From CAZFLD01 sp964519835 (lineage in GTDB: Bacteria > Spirochaetota > Spirochaetia > DSM-27196 > CAZFLD01), in the NCBI GenBank assembly GCA_964519835.1, contig CAZFLD010000011.1, forward strand, positions 1-64,000: a DNA stretch of 64,000 nucleotides. The letters run 5' to 3'. Positions 7,307 to 15,717 of the stretch are shown here, piece by piece. Below the pieces are notes generated by a model. That model was not told the origin of the DNA. It worked only from the letters and a program-made list of their open reading frames with translations, and did no database searches. Every line of letters starts with the position of its first letter. Position 1 is the first letter of the stretch. Position numbers and translations under genes: made by a program.

Positions 7307-8173
7307 CTATCCAAACCGGCCACTGATGTAGTCTTCCGTCTCCTTCAAAAGAGGCTTCACAAAAACCTGTTCCGTCGGGGAGTACTCCACGAGATGGCCG
7401 AGGTACATAAATGCAGTAAAATCGCTCACGCGTGAGGCTTGCTGCATATTGTGCGTCACGATGAGAATCGAATAGCTTCCACGCAGCTCGTGGATCAACT
7501 CCTCGACTTTGCTCGTCGCGATCGGATCCAGCGCGCTTGCCGGTTCATCCATAAGAAGCACCTCGGGCTCCGAGGCGATCGCGCGAGCAATACAGAGTCG
7601 TTGCTGCTGCCCGCCGGAGAGTCCGAGTGCGCTTTCCTTGAGCCGGTCCTTTACTTCGTCCCACAGCGCCGCTCCACGCAACGAGCGCTCGCACACCTCG
7701 TCAAGAGTTCCACGATTCTTCTCGCCGTCGATACGCAAGGGATACACCACGTTTTCATAGATGCTCATGGGGAACGGGTTTGGCTTCTGCGCGACCATTC
7801 CCATACGTTTTCTGAGTTCGATCACATCCACGCCGGGAGCGTAAATCGAATCCCCGTTTAGGCGCATGTCGCCTTTGATCTGAACGCTGTCGACCAGATC
7901 GTTCAATCGATTGACCGATCGAAGAAGTGTCGACTTACCACACCCTGACGGTCCGATAAGTGCGGTCACTTTTCCAAGGCCGACGCTCATGGAAACATCA
8001 AAGATCGCTTGGGTCTCTCCGTACCACAGGTTAAAGTCGGCAATCTCCAGCACGAACTCTTGTTCCGTAACCGTGGGATGAATCGAAGCCTGAAATGTTT
8101 CCCCCGCGGCAATTCGCCCCAAGGCGCCTGTGGAGGTAGCGCCTTTGTCTTGGATTGCTGTGCCATCCGTCAT
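7307..8173 (-). CDS. pstB: Phosphate ABC transporter ATP-binding protein PstB
   Basis: All ABC motifs are present: Walker A GPSGCGKST, signature LSGGQQQRL, Walker B EVLLMDEPAS and H-loop IVTHN. The PstB-typical QKPNPFPMSIYENV and LRSVNRLNDL are also present. It energises phosphate import at the inner membrane together with PstA and PstC. I chose the ATG at 8173, preceded by GGATGGAGA. An upstream ATG at 8215, overlapping the pstA stop as TAATG, would add 14 residues and is possible through coupled re-initiation. Even from 8173 the N-terminus is about 35 residues longer than usual PstB proteins. It is the fourth gene of pstSCAB. Confidence 0.96.
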   Translation of the reverse strand: MTDGTAIQDKGATSTGALGRIAAGETFQASIHPTVTEQEFVLEIADFNLWYGETQAIFDVSMSVGLGKVTALIGPSGCGKSTLLRSVNRLNDLVDSVQIKGDMRLNGDSIYAPGVDVIELRKRMGMVAQKPNPFPMSIYENVVYPLRIDGEKNRGTLDEVCERSLRGAALWDEVKDRLKESALGLSGGQQQRLCIARAIASEPEVLLMDEPASALDPIATSKVEELIHELRGSYSILIVTHNMQQASRVSDFTAFMYLGHLVEYSPTEQVFVKPLLKETEDYISGRFG

Positions 8174-8214
8174 AGAATCTCCATCCTTTAAGAACTGCCC
8201 TTTAGAACTGGCCA

Positions 8215-10029
8215 TTAGAATTGGCTTGTTAGAAAACGCCGATTCATGCGATTGCGCAGCCTGATAGCCACGAGGTTCAGCGCCACGATGATCCCGATTA
8301 GTAGGACGGTCGTGGTGAAGACCATCGGCTTTGCGGCTTCGCTGTTCTGACTCTGAAAGCCGACGTCGTAGATGTGGAAACCGAGGTGCATAAAGCTACG
8401 CTCGAGGTGAATAAACGGGAAGTACCGATCGATCGGCAGCTCAGGAGCAAGCTTTACCGCGCCGACCAGCATCAACGGCGCCACTTCACCGGCGCCGCGC
8501 GCCATTGCCAGGATCATGCCGGTCATAATGCCCGGCATGGCCTTTGGCAGCACGATACGTCGTATGGTCTGCCACTTGCTTGCGCCGCAGGCATAGGAAC
8601 CCTCGCGCATCGAACCCGGTACGGCCGAGAGTGCCTCTTCCGTAGCAACAATAACAACCGGCAACGTAAGCAGTGCAAGCGTTAGGGACGCCCAGAGTAT
8701 GCCGCCGGTTCCAAATGTGGGGCTTGGTAGCTTGGCAGCGAAAAAGGCTTGGTCGATTGCGCCGCCGACGAAGTAGCTGAAAAAGCCGAGCCCAAAAACG
8801 CCGAATACAATACTCGGCACACCCGCAAGGTTATTGATCGCGATTCGCAACGTACTAACAAGAGGACCGGCCTTTGCGTACTCCCGCAAGTAAAGCGCCG
8901 CAATCACACCAAAGGGAACAACAAGAACAGACATGATAAGCGTCATGACAACAGTTCCGAATATCGCTGGGAAGACGCCCCCCTCGCTGTTAGCCTCACG
9001 TGGGTCGGCGGTAAAGAACTCAAACCATCGGCTGAGGTAGATGCCGACCCGTTCGAAAAACGAAACTCGATTCGCGGGATAACCGCGAACGATTTCGCCA
9101 AGCGGTACCACGATCTCGCGCCCGTCGGATATCCGCATAAGCATTTGATACCGGTTGTTCTCCGTGTTGATCGCGTCGATCTCAGCTCGAATCTCGTTGT
9201 ACTCGGCCTGTGCATCCGCGTCCACCGCGGTGGTCCGCTCTTGCTGCTCGAGCAATGAATCGTAGGCCCTCCGGTACTGATCAGAGCCAATGCCATGCTC
9301 TTGCTCGGCACGCTGGACCTCCAGCTCTCGTGTCCGTAGGTCTAGACGGGCCTGCTCGATCTGGTGGTTTACGTGACCGATGTCCCGCTGCTCGAGTCGG
9401 AGGCGCTGGTTGCGCCGAGCCGTGACATCTCCATGATACCGTTCGAACTCGGCCCACGCACCGGCGGCATCGTTTGCAACTCGCTCGTTGTCTAGTAGGA
9501 ACGCTACCGGTTCGCCGTAGAAACGGCCCCATGTGAGTCGCTCGAACAAGACGGCCCACTCCGGCAGGTCTCTAGTGACTATCTCGAAGTCTGACACCCA
9601 GTTGAAGTGTTCGTTAGTAAGATCGTAGTTACCGGTACGAACAAGCTCACGGCGGGACTCACCGTCTTGTGACTCAATCAGTTCCCGGGCACCGGCGACG
9701 GTGCTTTCCGGCAGCCTCTCGATCACTTCCGCGGCCGGTTCATAGGTTTCGCGCCGGGTCACCTCGCCCATATGAACCCGACCATCAACCGTTTCAAAAC
9801 GATCTATCGGCACCGGCCAGAATGTGCTCAGCCCGCTTACAAAGACCAAAAGCAGCAATCCAATTACCATCGCAAGGGCGACAGCAAGCATGCCGGCCGT
9901 CAGCCAAACCATCGGCAGGCCCTGTGCAGGCAAAGAGGCACCGGTGGACGCACGTCGCCTCACAGGCGACCTTGGTTCTGCGGCGTCGCCACCTCGCGCC
10001 GGTCCACTCGCAACAAACGCAACGCTCAT
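8215..10029 (-). CDS. pstA: Phosphate ABC transporter permease PstA with a large periplasmic insertion
   Basis: This 604-residue protein is about twice the usual PstA length. The first membrane segment (residues ~40-70) is followed by roughly 270 extra residues. They include a long heptad-rich helix (RLRLEQRDIGHVNHQIEQAR ... LEQQERTTAVDADAQAEYNE), then a standard permease domain from about residue 350. The cytoplasmic coupling motif EGSYACGASKWQTIRRIVLP and the PstA-typical ARGAGEVAPLMLVGAVK are intact. The start overlaps the pstC stop (ATGA). The extra part should be periplasmic and contain an antiparallel coiled coil, perhaps contacting PstS or the PstC propeller. That contact is inferred. 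Confidence 0.95.
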   Translation of the reverse strand: MSVAFVASGPARGGDAAEPRSPVRRRASTGASLPAQGLPMVWLTAGMLAVALAMVIGLLLLVFVSGLSTFWPVPIDRFETVDGRVHMGEVTRRETYEPAAEVIERLPESTVAGARELIESQDGESRRELVRTGNYDLTNEHFNWVSDFEIVTRDLPEWAVLFERLTWGRFYGEPVAFLLDNERVANDAAGAWAEFERYHGDVTARRNQRLRLEQRDIGHVNHQIEQARLDLRTRELEVQRAEQEHGIGSDQYRRAYDSLLEQQERTTAVDADAQAEYNEIRAEIDAINTENNRYQMLMRISDGREIVVPLGEIVRGYPANRVSFFERVGIYLSRWFEFFTADPREANSEGGVFPAIFGTVVMTLIMSVLVVPFGVIAALYLREYAKAGPLVSTLRIAINNLAGVPSIVFGVFGLGFFSYFVGGAIDQAFFAAKLPSPTFGTGGILWASLTLALLTLPVVIVATEEALSAVPGSMREGSYACGASKWQTIRRIVLPKAMPGIMTGMILAMARGAGEVAPLMLVGAVKLAPELPIDRYFPFIHLERSFMHLGFHIYDVGFQSQNSEAAKPMVFTTTVLLIGIIVALNLVAIRLRNRMNRRFLTSQF

Positions 10030-12647
10030 AGTTGATACGCTCGCTTTCGAAACCGCTGTCGAACAACCTCGGCAGCGGTATTCACGACAAAGGTCATGAG
10101 AAAAAGGGTTAGTGCCGCGAGAAACAACACCCGATAATGGGTGCTGTTGGCCGCGGCCTCCGGCAGCTCTACCGCTATGTTTGCCGCGAGGGTGCGGAAT
10201 CCATTAAAAATGTTCATTTCCATAATTGGAGTATTCCCGGCCGCCATAAGAACAATCATGGTCTCACCAACCGCGCGGCCGAGGCCGATCATCACTGCGG
10301 AGAAGAGCCCGCTCATCGCCGTGGGAATAACAACCCGTACCGTGGTTTGCCAGGGCGTCGCCCCAGATGCAAGGGAGGCCGACCGAAGGTGATCCGGCAC
10401 GCTCCGCAGTGCGTCGTCCGCGATGGTATAGATAATCGGGATAATCGCAAAACCCATAATAAAGCCGACAATCAAGGAGTTACGCTGCACGTAGGTACCC
10501 AGGACCGGTCCAATGCCCGGAAAAGAGGCACGTGAATCAATGCCGATCAGTGTAAGCAGTCCACCAACGCCCAATGCGAGCAGCACCGTCGCGGCGAGAC
10601 CGGCGAGAAAACGTCCGAGCTCGATGCGCGATACAGCGCGGTCGTCACGTTTCTGATACAAGGACCGAAGCCGCGGTTTTATCTTCGCCATCATCAGATA
10701 CGCTATCACCGCGGCGCTCCCGGGGATGAGGATTAACACCCAACCGCCGAGCCCGGACCCAACCTGTCCATCGAGCCAGGACCTGATGTTGCCGGCAAAA
10801 AAGAGCCGCTCGAAGAGACCGCCACCGGCGATCGCGATAAGGAGTCCCAGCGGGATTACAACCACCAACACCAGCACAAACCGATGCCGACTCATTAGTA
10901 CGCGAGTCTTTCCAGGCAAGAGTTGGTATAGGTAGCCGGCAAGAATCATCATTAAAGGAATGGCTATGAACGATAACAGCAAAGTGGGCACGACGCGTCC
11001 AACAAACGGCGCGATTACCAGCGCGGCAAGGAAGCCCAACACCACACTTGGAAGACTCGCCATCATCTCAATGGCCGGCTTGATTCGGGCACGAAGCTTC
11101 GCGTGCAGGTACTCGCTCGTGTAGATCGCAGCGAGGATGGCAATCGGTACACCAAAAAGCATGGAGTACACCGTTGCCTTTAACGTTCCGAAGATCAGCG
11201 GGACCAGCCCAAACTTCGCCTCGAAAGCGTCGGTTCCGCTCGAAGACTGCCAGATGTGATCGGGCCCGGCGTTCCCCTCGTACCAAATCCTTCCAAAAAG
11301 CGAACGCACCGTGGCCTCAGGATGTGCGGAATCGTGAGCAACGATATGCATGCCGTTCGCAGAGACACCAAGAAGAGCGTCGTCTCGCGGCGCAAAAGCG
11401 ACGCCGATAACTGAACCCCCTTCTTCCTCGAACATGTTGATGCTGGCAAGATTGGCCTCGCTGGTGACATAGAAGGTGTTCACGCTTCCGTCGGCGTGGC
11501 CGACCGCGATAAGACGCTTTCGCGAAGAGCTTGTGATCGTGGTTACCGGCGACGCGCCGTCGAAGCGCGATGCGTTCACCAAGATCAACTTGTCACTTGC
11601 GGTGGCTTCGTCGTTTCGAACGGTGAACCACGTGCTCGTCGTGCCTTCGGTGTCTCCGACCAGTATGGTTCCTCTGCCGAGGAGGAACGTAGCAACCGTC
11701 ACACGACGGTCAGTCTCGCCGGGACCAAAGAAGGAGCCCTGCTCCACTACCTTTATGTCTTGAAGGTTTCTCGCGTCCACGCGCGCATATCTGCCGTCGG
11801 ACCAAACAAGATAGACGGTGTCGGCAAAGGCGTTTACGAGAAGAGAAATTGGTGGTGCAGACGAGTCGAGTTCCGAGATATCGAGCGTCCCTCCGGTCGT
11901 GGTAACGGTTACCTGGCCGGTCAGGATGTTCTGTCGAATGTTGACCGAGGCAATTGACAAGACACCGTCCTGGTTCACCGTTGCGACAACAGGACCGGAC
12001 GAACGAACCGTCTTGTCGATGAGTATGATCGGCGAGTTTGTCTCGCCGGGAATCGGTGGGTCAAGCTCCACCGTAAGCCGCTGTTGGCGCAGTTGACCAA
12101 CGGGGGTTCGCTCGACCGCGTTGCCGTCCAGGACTCCGACCTCGCCGGCGCGAAGGGCGTGAAGCGCAGCCGGAACGTCTTCGTCTTCATAAAACCGGGT
12201 ATCGAAGTAGACGCGGCCTAGCGTGGTCGAGCCGTCTTCGAAGCCCGCCGCAAGCCACCCGTCGACCTGCGTATATGATAGTGCAGTTGGTCTTGAGTCG
12301 AAAAGCTCAATGTCGCCGAGTACCTCGCCGGTATCGAGTCGGAAATGGCGAAGCGTCCTGCCCTCCTGCCGCCCCTTGAATCCGGCAATGAGAAACTCGT
12401 CAATCCCAAGAAAGGCCGCTTCCGATCGGTTCCCCGCAGCCAGCGAGGCGTGCTCAGCGATCTCATCGACCTTGGTGGGCGCGGCAAGAGGAATAGCCAC
12501 GGAGGCGAGAAAGACAAAAACAAGGAAAACGGCCGCAATAACACCTATGCCCGCCACGGATATAATTGACTTTGAGGCGATCTCCGAAACAAGGACACCC
12601 GGTCTGGTCTTTTTGGCCCGGCGGTAGCCGGTAAACGATTCAGACAT
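10026..12647 (-). CDS. pstC: Phosphate ABC transporter permease PstC with beta-propeller-like periplasmic domain
   Basis: This protein has about 873 residues; classical PstC has about 300. After one membrane helix (residues ~26-58) comes a region of roughly 410 residues rich in beta-strands with WD40/propeller character (for example FKGRQEGRTLRHFRLDTGEV, and DGVLSIASVNIRQNILTGQV). The permease domain then starts near FGLVPLIFGTLKATVYSMLF. The coupling motif SASLASGATPWQTTVRVVIP and GRAVGETMIVLMAAGN are canonical. The ATG at 12647 is preferred to a GTG at 12689 because AAAGGAT precedes it and the GTG lies inside a hairpin. It pairs with the enlarged PstA. Enlarged permeases of this kind occur in some other lineages, but their purpose is not established to my knowledge. 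Confidence 0.95.
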   Translation of the reverse strand: MSESFTGYRRAKKTRPGVLVSEIASKSIISVAGIGVIAAVFLVFVFLASVAIPLAAPTKVDEIAEHASLAAGNRSEAAFLGIDEFLIAGFKGRQEGRTLRHFRLDTGEVLGDIELFDSRPTALSYTQVDGWLAAGFEDGSTTLGRVYFDTRFYEDEDVPAALHALRAGEVGVLDGNAVERTPVGQLRQQRLTVELDPPIPGETNSPIILIDKTVRSSGPVVATVNQDGVLSIASVNIRQNILTGQVTVTTTGGTLDISELDSSAPPISLLVNAFADTVYLVWSDGRYARVDARNLQDIKVVEQGSFFGPGETDRRVTVATFLLGRGTILVGDTEGTTSTWFTVRNDEATASDKLILVNASRFDGASPVTTITSSSRKRLIAVGHADGSVNTFYVTSEANLASINMFEEEGGSVIGVAFAPRDDALLGVSANGMHIVAHDSAHPEATVRSLFGRIWYEGNAGPDHIWQSSSGTDAFEAKFGLVPLIFGTLKATVYSMLFGVPIAILAAIYTSEYLHAKLRARIKPAIEMMASLPSVVLGFLAALVIAPFVGRVVPTLLLSFIAIPLMMILAGYLYQLLPGKTRVLMSRHRFVLVLVVVIPLGLLIAIAGGGLFERLFFAGNIRSWLDGQVGSGLGGWVLILIPGSAAVIAYLMMAKIKPRLRSLYQKRDDRAVSRIELGRFLAGLAATVLLALGVGGLLTLIGIDSRASFPGIGPVLGTYVQRNSLIVGFIMGFAIIPIIYTIADDALRSVPDHLRSASLASGATPWQTTVRVVIPTAMSGLFSAVMIGLGRAVGETMIVLMAAGNTPIMEMNIFNGFRTLAANIAVELPEAAANSTHYRVLFLAALTLFLMTFVVNTAAEVVRQRFRKRAYQL

Positions 12648-12680
12648 TGTGACTGCAATCCTTTTGTCAAAGCGAATGCT

Positions 12681-12708
12681 CGCCTCCACGGGCGGACCCG
12701 TGGAGGCG
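12681..12708. promoter_or_regulatory. Strong hairpin between pstS and pstC
   Basis: CGCCTCCACGGG and its exact complement CCCGTGGAGGCG form a perfect 12-bp stem with a 4-base loop. There is no T run, so it is not a classical terminator. Its place after the binding-protein gene and before the permease gene fits an RNA stabiliser or processing/attenuation element. Such an element would let pstS be expressed above pstCAB. Confidence 0.6.
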
Positions 12709-12739
12709 GCAACACCTTTACTTGTGTTCTTAGTTCTTC

Positions 12740-13726
12740 TTACCGACGAATGCCGAGATCGCTAAAGACTTGCTGCGCGATGACGTTTGTGATCGGGTAG
12801 TAGCCGTCCTTTAGAACGTCTTCCTGGCCCTGGCGGCTATACATGTACCGGATAAACTCACGGCGAAGTGGGTCAAGCTGGGCGCCTGGGCGGGCATTAA
12901 CGTAAACGTACAGGAATCGGGCAAGCGGATACTCACCGGTATAGGCATAGTCCGCCGTCGCGGGAACCGGCGTACCGTTTGGTGTGCCGGAGAGAGGAAC
13001 CGCGCGAACGTCCGCGGTGATGTAACCAATGCCACTATAGCCGATTGCGTAGCGGTCGGTGGCTACGCCTTGCACGACGGACGAGCTGCCGGGTTGCTCT
13101 TTTACGGACGGTTTGTAGTCGCCGTTAAAAAGGGCGTTTTCCTTAAAGTAACCGTAGGTGCCCGATGCCGAGTTACGGCCGTAAAGGCTAATAGGCTGGT
13201 TGGCCCACTCGCCGGTCAGGCCCAAGTCGCCCCAGGTGCGGATGTCGGTCGGGTGACCGCCACGGCGGTTTGTCGAGAAAATCGCGTCCACCTGCTGGAG
13301 TGTCATGCCGGTTTGGGCAATCGGATTGTCTTTGTGCACGTAAACCGCGAGCATGTCGATGCCGGTGGCAAGCGGATATGGCTCGTAGCCGTAGCGTTCC
13401 TGGAAAGCGTCAACTTCGCCGGAGGCCTTCATCTGTCGGCTCATGGGACCGAACTGTGAGGTACCCGCGATCAGCGCCGGGGGAGCGGTGCTCGAACCTT
13501 TGCCCTCGATCTCGATCCTGACGTTCGGGTACATACGGAGGAACCCCTCCGCCCAAAGCGTCATCGTGTTGTTCATCGTGTCCGAGCCAACGCTTTTGAG
13601 GCTACCCGATACACCGGACACCTGGTTGTAGTTGGCAAGCGCGGGGTCTACTTGAACCTGCGCGAATGCCACCGCCGGCAAGAGCAGCGCGAGCAGAACA
13701 CCGACAATGATGTGTCGTCCTTTCAT
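12740..13726 (-). CDS. pstS: Phosphate-binding periplasmic protein PstS
   Basis: This 328-residue protein has a cleavable signal peptide (MKGRHIIVGVLLALLLPAVA, then FA-QV). Phosphate-binding elements characteristic of PstS follow: SLKSVGSDTMNNTMTLWAEG, EGKGSSTAPPALIAGTSQFG PMSR and RNSASGTYGYFKE. It captures phosphate in the periplasm and delivers it to PstC/PstA. The ribosome site (AAGGAGATTAAA ATG) is strong. It is the first gene of the leftward operon and is separated from pstC by a stable hairpin. A direct-repeat box that fits a PhoB/PhoP site lies about 75-90 bases upstream. Confidence 0.96.
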   Translation of the reverse strand: MKGRHIIVGVLLALLLPAVAFAQVQVDPALANYNQVSGVSGSLKSVGSDTMNNTMTLWAEGFLRMYPNVRIEIEGKGSSTAPPALIAGTSQFGPMSRQMKASGEVDAFQERYGYEPYPLATGIDMLAVYVHKDNPIAQTGMTLQQVDAIFSTNRRGGHPTDIRTWGDLGLTGEWANQPISLYGRNSASGTYGYFKENALFNGDYKPSVKEQPGSSSVVQGVATDRYAIGYSGIGYITADVRAVPLSGTPNGTPVPATADYAYTGEYPLARFLYVYVNARPGAQLDPLRREFIRYMYSRQGQEDVLKDGYYPITNVIAQQVFSDLGIRR

Positions 13727-13799
13727 TTTAATCTCCTTGGACCGAATTCACCGCTTTTCTGACCTAAGTCATACGGTTAGATGGATATTGAAGTCTTTG

Positions 13800-13816
13800 T
13801 GTTAGGAGTCCGTTAG
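13800..13816 (-). promoter_or_regulatory. Candidate Pho box upstream of pstS
   Basis: On the minus strand CTAACG-GACTC-CTAACA forms two hexamers spaced by 5 bases (11-bp period). This is the geometry of PhoP/PhoB boxes such as TTAACA-N5-TTAACA. A third CTAACC lies at 13775-13780, out of register. No phoBR genes are in the window, so phosphate control is inferred. Confidence 0.45.
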
Positions 13817-13991
13817 ATTGTCGTGCGATTTTAATTAAACGACGGGGCTTTGAGTCCGGTCGCGCCGACCCCGAGGTGTTCGGCAACGCGGTACGCCCCG
13901 TGGAGGGGATCACGGTCATTAAAATGTGATCGACCCTCGCGCTTTAGGTAGCAATTATTTCTCCGGAGCCGTCGTTCGAGTTCGATTCGCT

Positions 13992-14357
13992 TCATCCTAC
14001 GGAGATGGTTTCTTGTACAGCACCTGCCACCAAGCCGCGAAGCCCAACCGCTAACCCCGATTTCTCACACCTCCCCCCGCGTCCGAGCATTTGCCGGAGG
14101 TTTTCTTTCGCCTCTCCTTTGGTTTCCCCTTGTCCTTTGGCGCCGGGAATCTCCGGACAAATCGCCCAAAAGCCGCCCTCCGGCGCTCCACCGATAATTG
14201 CTGTGAGGTCGGCCAGAAGCTCTTCCATTTCTCCGTGACCGGGAACGGTCCGGGATACTCCAGTCGTGGGATCGCGATACCAGTCGGGTTTCCCGCCATG
14301 ACGGATCATCACACACCCTGCCACTTCGATTTGCTGAACAAGATCCCTTCGTTTCAA
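13992..14357 (-). pseudogene. hicA-like toxin fused to a second hicB-like segment
   Basis: Translation starts at TTG 14357, overlapping the upstream HicB stop (TTGA). The first ~40 residues are a HicA mRNA interferase start: MKRRDLVQQIEVAGCVMIRH then GGKPDWYRDPTTG, including the catalytic His20. Before the last HicA helix the frame runs directly into a HicB-type sequence: LTAIIGGAPEGGFWAICPEI then PGAKGQGETKGEAKENLRQM. It then degenerates into an unrelated tail. This looks like a deletion joining hicA to the start of a second hicB, leaving a 121-codon chimera. A complete double-stranded RNA-binding HicA fold is not possible with the C-terminal helix missing. Confidence 0.7.
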
Positions 14358-14545
14358 CCAACTTCCAGCTTTGCTTTCCGGCGGGCTTCAGGGATCCGAT
14401 CCTGGGAAAGATCCTCAAAAAGGTCTCGCAGGTGTTCTTTCAGATCCTCGACCGTTTCACCTTGATTCCAATAGTCAGGAAGCTCTTCCAGGTATCCAAG
14501 CCGGCGGCCGTTTTCCTGCCGGTAAACGTACCGTACCGTCGAAAT
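14354..14545 (-). CDS. HicB-like antitoxin without a standard start codon
   Basis: The frame reads VYRQENGRRLGYLEELPDYW then NQGETVEDLKEHLRDLFEDL, the HicB partial RNase-H fold with its G-Y-L-E-E and Q-G-E-T motifs. It ends with TGA at 14354, overlapping the TTG start of hicA. Upstream, a stop (TAG 14546-14548) is followed directly by ATT TCG ACG GTA, and no ATG, GTG or TTG lies before the conserved part. Either ATT serves as a rare start or the true start was lost. The order hicB then hicA on this strand, with overlap, is typical of one HicBA subgroup. At 63 codons it is short but complete relative to small HicB proteins. Confidence 0.6.
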   Translation of the reverse strand: MSTVRYVYRQENGRRLGYLEELPDYWNQGETVEDLKEHLRDLFEDLSQDRIPEARRKAKLEVG

Positions 14546-14630
14546 CTAACGACACGTGTGACCGATCATAGTGTAAACAAGCAAGCGTCGGGAGAACTCC
14601 ATCGGGCTCGTCAGGGCAAACACACATGGC

Positions 14631-15238
14631 TCAGCCGGGACGGACCTGAGATATGGTCGCGTCCGAGTTGAAAAGCAGTTGTGCGAGGTACTTGTCGTGG
14701 TACGAACAGATTCGACGTCGACCTTTGAGGCTCTGCTTGGAGTGGGTATTGCGCTTCATGATGCTCAGCGCCATGCGTCGCATCATCGCGAAGTCCTCCG
14801 TTGAGTGAGCTTCCCGCATTCTCCAGTCGTCTTCACGGAAGCTCATGTCCAAGGTCCAGTGCAGTCCGTTCTCCTCGCTCAAGTGAGTGCGAACCAAATG
14901 GGCCAATCGCTCCGCGTCTATCTCCATCGAGGAGATGAAGTAGCCCACCTGACTCATCCGTGTCATTTGTCCACGTCGTCATACTTCTCAAGCCACGGCT
15001 CCGCGATATTTTTATTGGTGACAACATCGAAGAAGTCTTGGGTCTGCTCCGGAAGCCCGGGCTGATTTCCCTTCACGGCAGGCGCATAGTCTGCGTTCTT
15101 GTCACGAATCTTCTTCGCGATATCGGACCGGCACCCCTCGGCATTCTGCGACGGGATCCCGTGCGGCAGTTCGAGAAAGCGCTTCAGCCACTCAAACTTG
15201 ACGAAACGGTCCACTATTGAGGCGCTGCCGGACTTCAC
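14631..15238 (-). pseudogene. ISAs1-family transposase remnant
   Basis: Two minus-strand frames carry parts of an ISAs1-type DDE transposase. The upstream part (15238 to 14963) reads KFEWLKRFLELPHGIPS, then IAKKIRDKNADYAPAVKGNQ PGLPEQTQDFFD. The downstream part (14966 to 14631) reads YFISSMEIDAERLAHLVRTH, then ENGLHWTLDMSFREDDWRMR with the C-terminal acidic residue of the catalytic triad. The stretch between them and about 50 N-terminal residues are missing, and the parts are in different frames. No terminal inverted repeats or target duplication could be identified. The element is inactive. Confidence 0.85.
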
Positions 15239-15717
15239 TCTCTTCTCTGTGACGATCTCGGCTCTGTATGCTTATGTGCGTTTGCCCTGGCGAATGAACA
15301 CTGATCCATGACGCCGGCATGCTCGATCACGGGGGCAACAACGATCGTCGGCTTCAACGACGCGGTCTCCACCAACCGGTTATTACGGGGAAGATACCTT
15401 GTGGCTTTATTCGTGCGAGTAAACCCCCTTGGACAAGATCGGAAACCGGCTAGTAGGTGACCACCGTCCCTCGCAAACCGGACGCCTTCTGACCACTCGC
15501 CAAGATCCTCCGGCAGCCTCGGCGAGCTCATCCATGTGCCGTCGGGGCGATCGCCTTTCCGTAAATCATTATCAGCAAGATAGTTGAGTCGTCTTGGATG
15601 AATTCCGTCACTCGAGGGAGCAGCCGGCACTATAGTTGCTGAGGGTCTTCCCGAAGACTGTGCTGCGTGTTGTGAACGCGGCTGAGTCATGTTCAAAAAC
15701 CATATGGGAAGGTAAAG
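15239..15717. other. Region without a recognisable gene
   Basis: About 480 bases between the transposase remnant and the BIG2 lipoprotein. A 162-codon minus-strand frame covers it, but its product, rich in Pro/Arg/Ser, matches nothing I know and has no ribosome site. It may be further mobile-element debris. The last part must contain the promoter of the downstream lipoprotein gene, but I see no convincing -35/-10 pair. Confidence 0.4.

Noticed and set aside
12648..12689. Longer PstC start at GTG 12689
   Set aside because: The codon lies inside the 12-bp hairpin and has no ribosome site, while ATG 12647 has AAAGGAT upstream.
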